From: Blattamonas nauphoetae
Lineage: Eukaryota > Preaxostyla > Oxymonadida
Length of the DNA: 52,673 nucleotides
Reading direction: 5' to 3'
Assembly (NCBI GenBank): GCA_033064195.1
Contig: JARBJD010000431.1
Span: forward strand, 1 to 52,673
Positions 22,516-33,350 of the stretch are shown in pieces. Numbering within the stretch: position 1 is the stretch's first letter; the number at the start of each line of letters is the position of its first letter. A model generated the notes under the pieces. The model was given only the letters and a program-made list of their open reading frames with translations, was not told the origin of the DNA and did no database searches. The translations under genes were made by a program, and so were the position numbers.

Positions 22516-25072
22516 TGTATTTCCAGTATTGTTTGGTGATCTTGATTGGTCCAGATTGGTCACATTCGTTGTAGTCGGCATCAATATCAAAGTCCTTGTA
22601 GGCGCAAGCATACTTGATTGCTGAAGCATTTGCTGACAGTGAGAGATTGTGTAGCATGTCCACTTTGTATTGGAAGTTCAGATCGATGAGATTATCCAAT
22701 GGTGCAATCATGCATTCGACATCTCTGATGTTGTAGAATTTCAGGTATTCCCAACGGTTCTTGAATCCTTGCTTGTTCCAATCATCAAGGTACATTTGGT
22801 AGTCAGTGTCGGACATTTCACTATTGTTCAGACTGGAATAGAATTCATATTTGGAGAAAGGTTCTTGTTTGCTCAGCACTGTATCGTAGTCTGATGAATC
22901 AAATGATTCGTAAGCAAAGAATGATTTCTGAAGTGTGGTGTTTCCTCCAAAGGCTTTGACAGCATTATCCAAAGTCATTGGTCCAGTGTACGACATCATG
23001 TCAATGAACCGAAGTACTTGTTGAGTTTTCTCGTGTCTGATCAATACTTGTTTGTACTTTGTTGTGGATCCAAGGAAGCTCACCACTTTCCAATCTTTGT
23101 CAACGAGATCACGAAAGATGAGATTGATGTCGAATCTGGAACTGTTGAATCCAATGACACTGACTTCATTTTGTGAGGGAATTTCTGGATCTTCATAGTA
23201 GTTGTTCTCTCGTACAGTTTCTGCATTTTTGAAGAGTTCTCGGATCCATTGCTTCACAAAGTCCTTTCCATCTCGAAGATCAAAGTAGATTGACTTCACT
23301 CCTGATTTTGTCTTAATTGCTGATGCAACAGAGAGAGGTTTCAAGTGTGAGATCAACTGTGTGTTGTCATCAGAGAAAAGATTGTCAAGAATGAGATCTT
23401 CCATTGTTTCAAAGTCATAAGTGATGTAGTATTGTGTTGGTTTGAATTCGTCTTGTCTCTTATGTGCCATCAGAAACTCATGAGTCTTATTGTTGAGGAT
23501 ATGTGGAACATACGGTCTTGGTGTTTTATCAAGTGCAATCTTTTTCACGTATTTACCATCTATTTCTTTGCACTCTCTGAGATGTTTCTCATAATCTCTG
23601 CTGTAGTTTTTATTCCTCACTTGGAATCCTCTTGATTGACAATATGGACAGAGTTTATATCCAGTGATTTTCTCAGGGTCAGAAATAAACATTACATGAA
23701 CAAGAGTTGCTGTGAGAGGAATCATGAGTATTGGAACAACTAGTGCATCATCATTTTCGTTGACATACGATTGGCTTAGAAAATATGTCTTCTTGTCCTC
23801 ATCGTATTCATAAATGTGAACTGTAATGTTAAGAATTTTCATTGTTTCTTCCATGTCTGATGCAATATCAAATCCAGGATCGTTTTTCAAGTGCTCAGTT
23901 AATTGTTGTTGTGTGGGATTGATAAGATTCTTACACTTAGCAAACAATCTGTGAGCTTCAGCATTTCTGGTATTCGGCGGAATTCTATTGCCTGGTGTGT
24001 CTGGAAGTGTTTTGTGTGAAACAGCTTGAAAGAAACAGATGTTGTAAGGTGAATCAACGTATTTTATGTTGTGTTTCTTTATATGTTCAGTAAGAATGGC
24101 GTTTGCTTTTCCTGCAACTGGGAATCTGTAAACTGCAACAAGAATCGAATGGAATGCAATGAACATTGTCTTTGTGTCCATCAGAGTTCTGTCTTGAGAT
24201 TCTTTGATCAGGTTGATTGCATACTTTGAATACTCATTGATGTCAGTGTCATTTCTAATCACTGTTGGAAAACTCTTTGATGTGTTCTCCAATTCTGGTC
24301 TGAAATCCTTGTACGTTGTCTCATCTCTGTCTTTTCTTTCAACGATCTTACCAAAATCAATACTAATCTTAAATGGATGATCCTTTTCTTTTTCATACAC
24401 TACTTTGATGAAAGTTGTGATTTCCTCAACGTTCTTCAGATGATTGTGGAAGTACAGTTGATATGGCTTTCCATTGTCGCTCACTTTTTCGATCTCATTC
24501 TTTTTGAACTTCCTACGTGCGTTTGTTAGACATTCATTAAAGGCAAGTTTGTTTCGTGGTTCAGCGAGTAAGATGCATTCATTGAATCCATCAAATTGCT
24601 TCACTTTTCTTGATTCCATTTGTTCATTTTTCTTCTGAATGATCAACAGATTCTTCATCCAGTGATCCATCAGCTTCTCTTCAATCGATTTCAGTTTCCT
24701 TGTGATCTTGAACACTTGCTTTTTCAAATCATCTTTGTTAACTCTTGGATTTGCTTTCATCTTTTGGATACTTGCTTTCATTTCTTCATCAATCCTATTG
24801 TGTTCATGCTGATCTTCAGACGTCATCAGTCGCTGGTTTTCTACTTTGCTCAGAAATGTTGAAAGAGTCTCGCCAGGAGGTGACTGAAGATATCCGACGT
24901 CTGGATTCTTAAGCATGGACATGAGATATGCGTTCTGATGTGCGTAGTTTCTGCTGTTCGGATCATAGATGCGATCACGACCATATTTATCCTTGAATTC
25001 AAAGGCGGTGTCGGGAAATAGTTGTTTGATTTTTATGATGGCAGATACTACAGACTTCAAAGGAGTTGTCAT
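22516..25072 (-). pseudogene. M2 polB, amino-terminal part (split by M1)
   Basis: About 850 codons read open from the ATG at 25072 down to the M1 insertion point. This part holds the NICFFQAVS region, the CPYCQSRG zinc-finger-like segment, and the exonuclease motifs YDFETM and FNSSRFD. It is highly similar to the M1 polB, with substitutions concentrated around the OTU-like and zinc regions. The gene is disrupted by M1, whose insertion separates it from the palm domain at 1540-3336. Upstream TTTTTTAATTGGATTAAA is the class II motif. Confidence 0.92.
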
Positions 25073-25224
25073 TTTAATCCAATTAAAAAATCAAAAAAGA
25101 AAAAAAGTTTAGTGTTTATTCTGTGTTGTTGTGAACAAGCGAAAACTAATCAAAACGTACATTTTTTGAATATTCTCCAGCAATGAGCAGAGAACTTACA
25201 ATAGATGATATTTTTGAAGAACTA

Positions 25225-25330
25225 TTGAAAGTCCAAAAGTGCCCCAGGTGCCCCAGGTGGATCGCCATTTTAAATTGGTTTTTATTTTGGCAGGTCCACA
25301 GGTCCACAAGTCCACAAGTCCACAGGAGTT
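25225..25330 (+). repeat. GTCCAC cassette (M2 subterminal, forward)
   Basis: Variant cassette with CCCAGGTGCCCCAGGTGG, ATCGCCATTTTAAATTGG and GGTCCACAGGTCCACA repeats. It is followed by diverged relatives of the M1 284-bp unit to about 25600 (GTCAAATGGA...TTGTAGCATCAAAATA repeated). No gene in 25073-25650. Confidence 0.78.
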
Positions 25331-25654
25331 CAGAAATGGTCTTTTATTGATGAATTAATACAGCAGTTCTCTTCTGTTTTATTAATGACCTGAGTCAAAT
25401 GGATATAATTGTAGCATCAAAATAGAAAGTCCACAACATATAATTCATGTAGAATGACAGCTTTGAGCAGAGAATAAACCACAGATTACATTTTCCATAT
25501 TGCTCTTCTCTTTTATTTACTGACCTGAGTCAAATGAAGAAAATTGTAGCATCAAAATATAAAAGTTCACAAAACATGTCATTAATGTAATATGACGGCA
25601 ATGAGCAAAAAGAACAGAAAACCCATAAACAACATTTTTAATTATTTCTAACTA

Positions 25655-25750
25655 GATTGTGGACATGTGGACTTGTGGACCTGTGGACCTGCCAAAATAA
25701 AAACCAATTTAAAAAGCCGATCCACCTGGGGCACCTGGGGCACTTTTGGA
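25655..25750 (-). repeat. GTCCAC cassette (M2 subterminal, inverted 1)
   Basis: Inverted cassette with AAAAAGCCGATCCACC in place of the M1 AATTTCGCGATCCACC. Confidence 0.78.
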
Positions 25751-25854
25751 TAGTCAATAGTCATTGGAAAACACTCATGAAATTCAATACCAATGAAAAA
25801 TCCACAGAATCCACCATCGTTAATGTTCCTATCATTTTTAGTCATTCTACGTAT

Positions 25855-25960
25855 GCCTCTGCATCTGTGGCCATGTGGACTTGTGGACCGTGGACCGCCA
25901 AAAATAAAAACCAATTTAAAAAGCCGATCCACCTAGGCCACCTGGGCCACTTTTGGACAG
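25855..25960 (-). repeat. GTCCAC cassette (M2 subterminal, inverted 2)
   Basis: With the preceding cassette this forms a ~205-bp direct repeat (25735-25835 resembles 25955-26030, with AATCCACAGAATCCACC). The remaining stretch to 26098 has no gene. Confidence 0.78.
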
Positions 25961-26098
25961 TCAATAGTCATTGGAAAACACTCATGAAATTCAATACCAA
26001 TGAAAAATCCACAGAATCCACCACCACCATGGTCACAATCCGTTTTGTCTCTCAGGACTTCATATTCAATCAATTGGTACAAAAAATAAAAGTTCTCT

Positions 26099-26704
26099 TT
26101 ATTCCTCAACTTTCGAGCTGTTTGTTTTACCTCTTTGGTGTGGTTTTCTCTTTGCTTTGAACCAATCATCAAGTCGCACTTTGTACACTTTATCCTCTCC
26201 AATCACCCGATAGTGAAAAGGAACCATTACTTTCTGGAACTCACCAACGAGCTCACAATTGTATTTTCTCAATTCGTTTTCAATAAATGATTGAGTGTAG
26301 TGTTTGCGCTTCATCTCGTGTGTTCTGACTCCTTTCATCCAGTCTGCAGGCTTTATTCTCCATTCAACTCCTTCATGAAGATATCTCACCACAGACTCTG
26401 ATCTTTTGTATTCATCAACAAGTTCACAATTCTCACTGTGTAGGGACTCAATGAATTTTTCTTTCGTGCAACAATCATCAAATCTGTGATACAGAGTGGG
26501 ATTGAGATGCGGTCGTGCTCCTTTAACGAATGATGTGATGTACACTTGATAAATGTCATCTGGTTTATCTTCGGTTGCATATTCAAAAGTTCCCTGTGTC
26601 AGATATGATGTTCCACGACGATTCAGGGCAGGTGCAGTGATCAGAATCAAATGTTCATTATTTAAGATGTCAATTAGTTTGCTTGGTGTTAAGAGGTTTG
26701 TCAT
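26099..26704 (-). CDS. Two-module small protein of M2
   Basis: A 201-residue open frame almost identical to the M1 protein at 20875-21480, with the same start, the same two NCELV.EY modules and the same basic end. Differences are mostly conservative, which suggests the sequence was under constraint until recently. It carries the class II upstream motif and lies next to the right terminal repeat. Function not established. Confidence 0.75.
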   Translation of the reverse strand: MTNLLTPSKLIDILNNEHLILITAPALNRRGTSYLTQGTFEYATEDKPDDIYQVYITSFVKGARPHLNPTLYHRFDDCCTKEKFIESLHSENCELVDEYKRSESVVRYLHEGVEWRIKPADWMKGVRTHEMKRKHYTQSFIENELRKYNCELVGEFQKVMVPFHYRVIGEDKVYKVRLDDWFKAKRKPHQRGKTNSSKVEE

Positions 26705-26794
26705 TTTATACTAATTAAAAAATTGAAAAATAAAAAAAAGTTTAACGTTTATTCTTGAAGTCCATGTATTAAACAATGCAAAAATAACCGAAGA

Positions 26795-27075
26795 GAAGAG
26801 CCTTCCCACGTTCGTACAAGCTTCCTATAGACATCCCGATACTCCTTAGGGGATCGTTCTATCGCGATCCTTCTAAATGACTGCTGCTGGCGAAGTCCTT
26901 GAAGGGTTAAGTCTTGGGTGGGCATGATTTACGGGCACATCTAAGTGCTGCCAACATGAACCCCGGGGACAATCTTTCGATCATCCGTCTCCAATCCAAC
27001 CTCCAAATCGTTCTGCGCATCAGTCACCAGGGCACCATTTTGCCTGAGTATCTTGGAACATTACGTCGAGGGCTC
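26795..27075. other. GC-richer conserved block, M2 right copy
   Basis: Third copy of the block, same orientation as the M1 right copy, differing at only a few bases by eye. Confidence 0.5.
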
Positions 27076-27609
27076 TGTACTTGAACTTGTTCTGTAACTC
27101 CTCTTCATATACAAATTAAAAAATCAGAAAGTTAAAAAAGTTTAACGTTTATTTTTGGATCACCCATATCTCAAGAACTACTGCTCAGATCACGCTGAAA
27201 ACATCAGAAATGAACTCAGCAGATCGGGATTGACCTTGGAAGAGGATTGTGTGGTCGGAGCTCAAAATTGTATTTTTCAAACTTTGTCTGGATCTCCTCT
27301 TCATATACAAATTAAAAAAATCGAAAATAATAAATCAGCGTTAATTTTGAGATCACCCATAACTCCACAAATACTTCTCAGATCACACGAAACACGTCGT
27401 ATATAAACTCGTTAGACCGATATTAGGCTTGTCAGAACACTTTTGGATGATCTCAAAAATTAAGGTTAATTTGTAAAAATTCATTTTTTATTTACCTTAT
27501 ATAGCGATGAAAAAAAGTGAAAAAATCAACTTTGACCAAAACAATCCACCAATACCACAGATGCATGGGGAGGTAGTGCACGTCATTCTGGTGTATTCTG
27601 AGCGTGCCC

Positions 27610-27690
27610 CTGCTCCGTGGACTTGTGGACCTGTGGACCTCCAAAAATAAAAACCAATTTAAAAAGCCGATCCACCTGGGGCAGTCAATA
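27610..27690 (-). repeat. GTCCAC cassette (M2 right end)
   Basis: A shortened cassette in the M2 terminal repeat, equivalent to that at 22190-22290, with the CCACCTGG part cut to one copy. Confidence 0.75.
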
Positions 27691-27909
27691 GGATTAACGA
27701 ACGACTGCCAAATGATCGTACCGATTGATCTGGTCCTGGATCGACTGAAATCAATTTTTGGAGCTCATTTTATCAAAATAAAGTAAGAATTAGGTCCAAA
27801 ATTCATCAAAATCGAAGAAGGTTGAAATGTGTGTTTTTGAGGTTGAAATTCATTTTTTCCGTGTTAACTGTGATCCTCGGAGGTATCGATTTCCGTCTTC
27901 TATACTACT

Positions 27910-28629
27910 TACGGATATCAAATCACTGATGCAACAAAACAATCTCTCTTCAACACATATTCGAAGACTCTTTATGTTCTGAAAGCAGAAAGAATTGACA
28001 CTCAATCATTTCAATCAAAAGCAACAGCAATGGGAGTTCGATCAAACATCAGCATCAAACTCAACAATCTCATGAATCTCATGTGCTTATTCCCTGAAAG
28101 ACCAAATGAATGTACAGTTTTCAGAAATCCTCACTACGTTGGTCACTTCGAAATGCTTGGATCCAACTTTCCCAATTTCCCAATGTCAACAATCTCACCG
28201 GAGTTCTATCAAATGATGATGGTGAATGGTGACTTCATTGGTTGTTCCGCAACTGAAGAGTTTGAGAATTCAATTTGTTCAACTCGAGTGTTTGACTATA
28301 GAGGAAAGGATATCAAGAGAACAAAACCTGTTACGGATGCTACTAGTTTCACATTCATGGTTCCAACAGATCGAAGTGAAATCGCAGGTGGAGAAGAAGG
28401 TATCTCAACGTCAGAATCAGTGAATATTGTCTACAGAGGAACCCCAATCAATCAGGGAGAACTTGATCCATATTTCACATCAACCAAAGATGGACCTCCT
28501 CCACCTATTTTGGCATTGCATCAGGCTACATACTGGTTGTTCTGGATTGAAAATGGACAACCTCGAGTGCGATATGTCATTGATCGTCGACTCCAAGAAG
28601 CATATGAAGAAGTGAAGAGAGGATATTAA
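27910..28629 (+). pseudogene. M3 large capsid protein 1, 3' part (5' part cut off by M2)
   Basis: The reading YGYQITDATKQSL continues directly from the M2 tip and matches M4 large capsid protein 1 through to the end RRLQEAYEEVKRGY. The visible part reads open. The 5' portion should lie on the far side of M2, outside the window. Confidence 0.88.
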
Positions 28630-28660
28630 ATTGAATATTTTATTTTTGTAGAAAACACAA

Positions 28661-29071
28661 ATGGTCAAACGTTATTTCTCAATTCAGAATTCTCACACTG
28701 CTCAATTACCTCCTGATTTTACCAATTCTCGAAACCAAAAATATGTTCATTTCCTCGACTGCAAACTCATTCATGTGAAAGAAGAAAGTGATGCTGCATC
28801 GACAGTCATCTCCAAAGACATTCCTCAGCACATCACAATCCATGGTGATTGGATTCAGACTGATGCATTCAATGACTCATTTGTTGCTTTCTGTAATGAA
28901 CAGATTGCGAAGCGAAAGAAGTGGGAATTAACTACTCGACAATCAATAGTGAAGATCTGGTTCAAAGACAGTTCTGGTGAACCAATCGAGATGAAAACTA
29001 AAGAATCAATCAATGGAAAAATAATCAGAGAGTACTATGAATTTCTGGTTGATCTCATGTTGGAGTATTAA
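28661..29071 (+). CDS. M3 small capsid candidate (single jelly-roll size)
   Basis: 136 residues, closely similar to the M4 protein at 43193-43603. It begins MVKRYFSIQNSHTAQLPPDF, has mid segments ITIHGDWIQTDAFNDSFVAF and KKWELTTRQSIVKIWFKDSS, and ends EYYEFLVDLMLEY. Alternating hydrophobic strands without helices and a short aromatic end fit a single jelly-roll capsid or vertex protein. It lies 31 bases after the large capsid gene with a TTTTATTTTTGTAGAA motif between. It looks whole. Confidence 0.72.
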   Translation: MVKRYFSIQNSHTAQLPPDFTNSRNQKYVHFLDCKLIHVKEESDAASTVISKDIPQHITIHGDWIQTDAFNDSFVAFCNEQIAKRKKWELTTRQSIVKIWFKDSSGEPIEMKTKESINGKIIREYYEFLVDLMLEY

Positions 29072-29092
29072 TGCTTCGCATTTCTAGTATGA

Positions 29093-30004
29093 CTACGTCA
29101 TTGTGTCGATCAGTGAATTATATTTTTGTATTAGTTCATTGATGAGTGTCTGTTGATGTCCAACAATTGTACTCAGTTCCTGAATTGCTTTGACACAGAA
29201 ACAAGAGAGTTCTGCATAATCAACTTGAAGACAATCTGGATTGGAATCATTCACGACTTCGGGGAATATTTCTTGGATCTGTTGAGCAATCACACCAATG
29301 TGTTTCTTCTCACTTTCCTTCTTCAAGCATTCACATTTCTCTTTGCAGTTCTTCAAGTGCTCTTCATCCGTCTCATTTTCAATTTGCTTCGTCACTTTGT
29401 TGATCTTCGAGTCAAATGTGTTGAACTGATACTGCACAATTTCCACTTTATTCAGTTGTTCAAGAACATTAGGATATGGAACAATATTCCTTTTGACTCT
29501 TCTGTCTGACAACTGAGAAAAACTTCCAGTTGGTGATATTGAAAACACTCCTGAACCAGTGTCCTCATCGTAGTAATACAATGCTGGTGTGTCACAGGGA
29601 GACCACATAATAATGCCATCACCATTGAACTGAATTCCTGATGTTTCTGCAATCGATTGTGAGATTGATATGCCAGACTTAAATGTTGAAGCCGGATATG
29701 TTCCAGGATACTTTGGAATAGTTCCCTCTGATATGTTCCAATTCGCTCCATTCACATTGATCAATCCTCCAATTTCTGGTGCCGTGATCGATCCATTTGT
29801 GCTGACTACTTTTTGGATTGAGGATATCGCTGACTTATGTGTTTCTGATGTCTTCTGGAGTGAGTCAATCACTGATGAATTCTCGTTGGTTGTTGAGAGA
29901 TTATGATCAATCATTTTCTCAATCATTTGTGAATTGTATTTTTGTCGACTCATTTTCGTTTGCTCTTTCATTGAAATTAAAATTTTTAACTCCCTCATGA
30001 ACAT
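29093..30004 (-). CDS. M3 fibre protein with S74 self-cleaving chaperone
   Basis: About 300 residues. From the amino end: a coiled-coil-prone segment (MIDHNLSTTNENSSVIDSL), a beta-rich glycine/serine region (GLINVNGANWNISEGT), then the Peptidase_S74 hallmark SDRRVKRNI with downstream KHIGVIAQQIQEIFPEVV and VDYAELSCFCVKAIQEL. A closing coiled coil follows. In phage tail spikes and some eukaryotic proteins this domain helps a trimer fold and then cuts itself off; Ser and Lys of SDRRVK match the active pair. It faces the capsid genes tail to tail. It looks whole and is a close copy of the M4 gene. The exact start is uncertain because it overlaps the one-module ORF. Confidence 0.85.
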   Translation of the reverse strand: MFMRELKILISMKEQTKMSRQKYNSQMIEKMIDHNLSTTNENSSVIDSLQKTSETHKSAISSIQKVVSTNGSITAPEIGGLINVNGANWNISEGTIPKYPGTYPASTFKSGISISQSIAETSGIQFNGDGIIMWSPCDTPALYYYDEDTGSGVFSISPTGSFSQLSDRRVKRNIVPYPNVLEQLNKVEIVQYQFNTFDSKINKVTKQIENETDEEHLKNCKEKCECLKKESEKKHIGVIAQQIQEIFPEVVNDSNPDCLQVDYAELSCFCVKAIQELSTIVGHQQTLINELIQKYNSLIDTMT

Positions 30005-30131
30005 ACGTCACCGGCACATTATTTCTGACATACTCAGAGACTAGCGAACAGTTCTCTTCTCTCATTGATTCAATTAATGCTTGTTCCGAACATACACGAC
30101 GTCTTTCACTGTACATTTCAGTTGGATTCAT
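29919..30131 (-). CDS. M3 one-module small ORF overlapping the fibre gene
   Basis: 70 residues starting MNPTEMYSERRRVCSEQ with one module LIESMREENCSLVSEYV....VTYVHEG, the same type as in the 201-residue proteins. The class II TTTTTTAATTTGTATTAA motif precedes it. Its 3' end overlaps the start of the fibre frame, an arrangement shared with M4. Whether it is a separate protein is not certain. Confidence 0.6.
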   Translation of the reverse strand: MNPTEMYSERRRVCSEQALIESMREENCSLVSEYVRNNVPVTYVHEGVKNFNFNERANENESTKIQFTND

Positions 30132-30144
30132 TTAATACAAATTA

Positions 30145-32062
30145 AAAAATTCAGAATTAGATTTTCATTCGTTGATTTCTCAGTTTTGGTTTTTCACCAG
30201 AATGGAGGATCAATGGGTTCGATCACTCATTTCTCACAAGTGATAGTTTCGTTCTAATTCCGTGCGTTTTGGAATCTCCTGATGTTGGAGATCATGATCG
30301 GATACTCCATTTTTTCCTTTTTCCGAACTTTTGCAGAGTGATGCGGAGTTTCAGGATCGGTCGTGGATCTCGGAACTTTTACGGAAAAAGCAGTATGCCA
30401 CTCTCATTTCTCTCTTTTTTCAGCTCTGTTTTAACTGTTTATGGTTGAATTGTCACTTCATTTTCACTCGTTAGCTTTTCATTTTGGTGACCTGTTCGCA
30501 CGTCTTTTTCTCATTGTTTCCTCTTTTTTACCACTTCATTCATGTTTCTTTCAACTAAACTTTATCTCAAATGTTTCACACTAATTCCCGTTTACTGAGT
30601 TTTCCGGACTTTTGCAGAGATCCGCCATTCAACGGCTCACTTCATATCTCGGTATTTTTCCGTAATCTTCATCATTTCACGAACATTTTGAGTCATTTTT
30701 GTTGTTTTGAAGACATAAAACCGGAACACAGACCTAAATTTCACTATTGGTGTCACATTTCACACCGTTTTCACGTTCGTCAATTTCCCTCTCAGTTTCA
30801 TACTTGCTCGTTTCGTTCATGCTTGTTTCACTTTCTTTTACTCTGTTTTTGTGAAAAAGTTGATGAAAACTTGACTAAAATGATGTGCTAGTGAAGTGAG
30901 AACGACCCACAAAATGGAAGTGAGATGAGAAAAATGAAGAGGAGTAATGGTTCAACTCGAGGTGAAATGGGGAGAGAAAGTGATGAAATGAAAGGGACTA
31001 CATTCGGTTTTGAAGTGACAAAAACGGTCAAAAGTTGTGAAGTGAAAACATGAAAAAGTGACTTTATGAGAGAACTATCCGACAAAATCTCCTCAAAATT
31101 TGAGCACACCTTACTCATACCGTGAGAAAGAAGGATTTGCAGTGAAATTCAGATTAAAAAATCCATAGTGTCAAAATGTTGGTGCAAATGTGTCGTCACA
31201 AGTGCGATCAAAAAACCGACCCTCCAGAGAGAACTATAGGTGATGTACAACCAGAATTCTCAAAAAAGCGTCGCTTGAGTGTAATTGTGAAGTGGTTGAC
31301 GTGAAAATTGTTTAAAATGAAAATTGACAAAAAATTGTGAAAACGATCGTGTGTCGAGGATCGTCAGAACCGAATGACGCGAATACCTGTCCACTATCGA
31401 TTTGACATGTTTTGAGACCATCAGAGGGTGAAAAGTGACGTGTAGGAGAAGAGCGAGACGTCACTTTCTCCTCCTTAAAAATTTTGTCATTTTCAAAATA
31501 TGTTGTGGGGTCGGATCAAACTTTTTTTTCAAAAGTGCTTTTTTCCTAAAATTTCACCTATCAAAATCAATTTCGTAATTTTAGAACGTGTTTGAACACA
31601 ATTTGAGACATAAAGGTGTTCATAGTGGCGAAACCCGAACATCGACTTTTTCGTCACTTTTTCGACCTAAGTTCGGTACGTAGCTCCACGAATTATCAAC
31701 CGATTTTGATCAGGATTGTTTTGATCGATGACCGACAGTGTCCCCGAGATTTTAGAATTTTTTGCAGAATTTTTCGAAATGGTTATCATGTTGGTTTCAC
31801 TTGATTTGTGGTAAAAAAGGGAAAAACACCAAAAAAGTGCCAACATTTTTTCGAATGTTGTCAAAATTTGCTTCAAAATTGACACTTTTCACGAGGTCAA
31901 AATATTGGACATATTTTTAGAATTTAGGCCAAATATTGATGTCATCAAAATGTCATAAATTCCTTTTAATACAAGATTCAAAATTGGTCAATCGGACTTG
32001 ACTTTTAGTTTTGATTTCAATGACAATTTCAGATTGGTTCCCCAGTCTTCTTCTATACTACT
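30145..32062. repeat. M3 terminal region (type B)
   Basis: About 1.9 kb without a convincing gene between the one-module ORF and the element tip. It matches 40204-42125 in inverted orientation. It lacks the GTCCAC cassettes and the GC block of type A. Whether all of it is a true terminal inverted repeat cannot be decided, because the other end of M3 is not in the window. Confidence 0.75.
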
Positions 32063-33350
32063 TATCTCCAACCGCTTCACATCCTAATCATAAAAACGAA
32101 ACCTAAATGTCCCGTGCCAGATCCACTTCGATTAAAGATAGTCACACGCTTGTTCTTCGTTCTCGATCATTCTCTCATTCCATAACAGACAGCCTTCATC
32201 GTTTCTCTTCTTCAACATCTTCCTATGCCACAAATCCAGAACAGAAACTTCAGAACAGAGGTGTACCAATTTTGCAACATATATGTCATTTCTGCAGCCT
32301 TTCTTACCTTCAACAGATTCACTTCATCATTTCATTTCGATCAATGCAGAGGATGTTCATGTACTGTTCATATTCTCGATCTCTCACTCGACATCCCACT
32401 ACAGCGCAATCTCACAATCATCTATCATATCTCTCTCATTATGCGAGGATATTACTATCAATTCGCCTCCCCGACGATCCATTGATTCTCATTTCGACCT
32501 ATCTCATGAGATCCACATCCCGCTCATTTCCAACCTCGCCAGAACAGCTCCAATGCTGCTTTAACCGACTTGATCATGATTCACTCAACCGTGTTCTCAT
32601 TGAATTCATCACTTCATTTCGTAGAATTGGGGAATCGTCTTGGAAAGACTGAATCTTCATCGTTCATAGAAAATAAAGATTGTCTCTCGTCTTGTGGACA
32701 ATCAGCGCTCAAGCGGAACTCTGAGCCTGATCTCAACGCCACCCAACAATCTACATCATTCAGACATTTTCCCTCATGTGGTAAACCGACAAACGGACTC
32801 AGTTTTTGTGCGATCATCCTCGTTCGGCAACATCACCTCGAATTCGCCCACAATGCACCCACATCTGACCACTGCAACAGGAAAGACAAGATTATTGAAC
32901 ACAAAGAATGAGAATGTGCATGGAGTGTTCTAGGGGACAGTGACGAACGACATCAACCTCGGCGGGTCCTTCCTCTTTTCCAACAACACCTTCATCAACA
33001 CAACACACTCAAACGCCATTTACACATGCTCCGGCTGTACCTGCACCACCTCCTATCGCACCGGTACCTCAGATATCACCATCCAACGTTTTTTCAACCC
33101 AGATTGTCATCAACAACACTTTTTCTACGTTTGATTCATGTGATCGATCCGAATATGTAGTCATTGTTTATGATTCAGACCAAGTTGCAGACAACCTCGT
33201 CCATAACCATCAAACCAACATCATTCACGAATCCACCGCGTCCCTCTTGGTACGCATGCATTCAATCACCTCAACCACAATGTACGCCAAAAAATTCGAA
33301 TGGGATCATGAACTTCAGCCACACTCAAAATGCACACTGTCTCGTTGCCG
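32063..33350 (+). pseudogene. Island: degenerate beta-helix-like secreted protein remnant (plus strand)
   Basis: No single long frame, but plus-strand frames give coherent Ser/Asn/Thr-rich text with short beta-strand-like runs, best in 32700-33130: SVFVRSSSFGNITSNS and NLGGSFLFSNNTFINTTHS. This style (GGSFLFSNNTF, INTTHS, VINNTF) is typical of right-handed parallel beta-helix surface proteins of anaerobic protists. Frames change several times, so it is either decayed or carries unrecognised introns. It begins right at the M3 tip, so M3 may have entered this gene or its neighbour. The 181-codon frame from 32107 is low-complexity and I do not support it. Moderately low confidence. Confidence 0.35.

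Larger units (their letters stand above)
1..27909. mobile_element. Maverick/Polinton copy M2 (outer element, left end outside window)
   Basis: M2 is seen as two parts, 1-3336 and 22510-27909, separated by the nested element M1. It carries an integrase, protein-primed polB, a subterminal repeat zone, a two-module small protein and a right terminal repeat ending in CTATACTACT at 27909. The next bases continue the capsid gene of M3, so M2 entered M3 there. TACGGA at 27910-27915 is the expected 6-bp target copy, but its partner lies outside the window. The left visible part is broken in roughly ten or more places; the right part looks open. Copies M1 and M2 are very similar in polB, so insertion is probably fairly recent. 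Confidence 0.9.
26783..27909. repeat. M2 right terminal inverted repeat (type A)
   Basis: Closely matches the M1 terminal repeats, including the GC-richer block (about 26795-27075), two AT-rich units (about 27100-27380) and one cassette (about 27610-27690). The tip-proximal ~60 bases differ most from M1 but the last ten bases are the same. The open frame at 27155-27406 lies in this repeat and is not supported as a gene. Confidence 0.88.
27910..32062. mobile_element. Maverick/Polinton copy M3 (fibre end only)
   Basis: This is the fibre-side end of a third copy, interrupted on its left by M2. It holds the 3' part of large capsid gene 1, the small capsid candidate, the S74 fibre gene, the one-module ORF and a ~1.9-kb terminal region ending CTATACTACT at 32062. 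Its order is the mirror image of the start of M4 and the sequence is closely similar, so both belong to one subfamily (terminal repeat type B). The visible genes look whole apart from the M2 insertion. The remainder of M3 should lie beyond the left edge of the window. Confidence 0.88.

Noticed and set aside
19703-25932. Open frames reading LVDLWTCGP and similar
   Set aside because: They arise from the GTCCACAG direct repeats in the cassettes, occur in several frames and strands, and are not conserved as proteins.
27155-27406. Open frame in the M2 terminal repeat
   Set aside because: It crosses the AT-rich repeat units and has no counterpart in the other terminal repeats.
32107-32652. 181-codon plus-strand open frame as a real protein
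   Set aside because: Composition is a Ser/His/Arg-rich by-product of TCTC and CATC runs, and another frame over the same bases reads more like beta-helix text.
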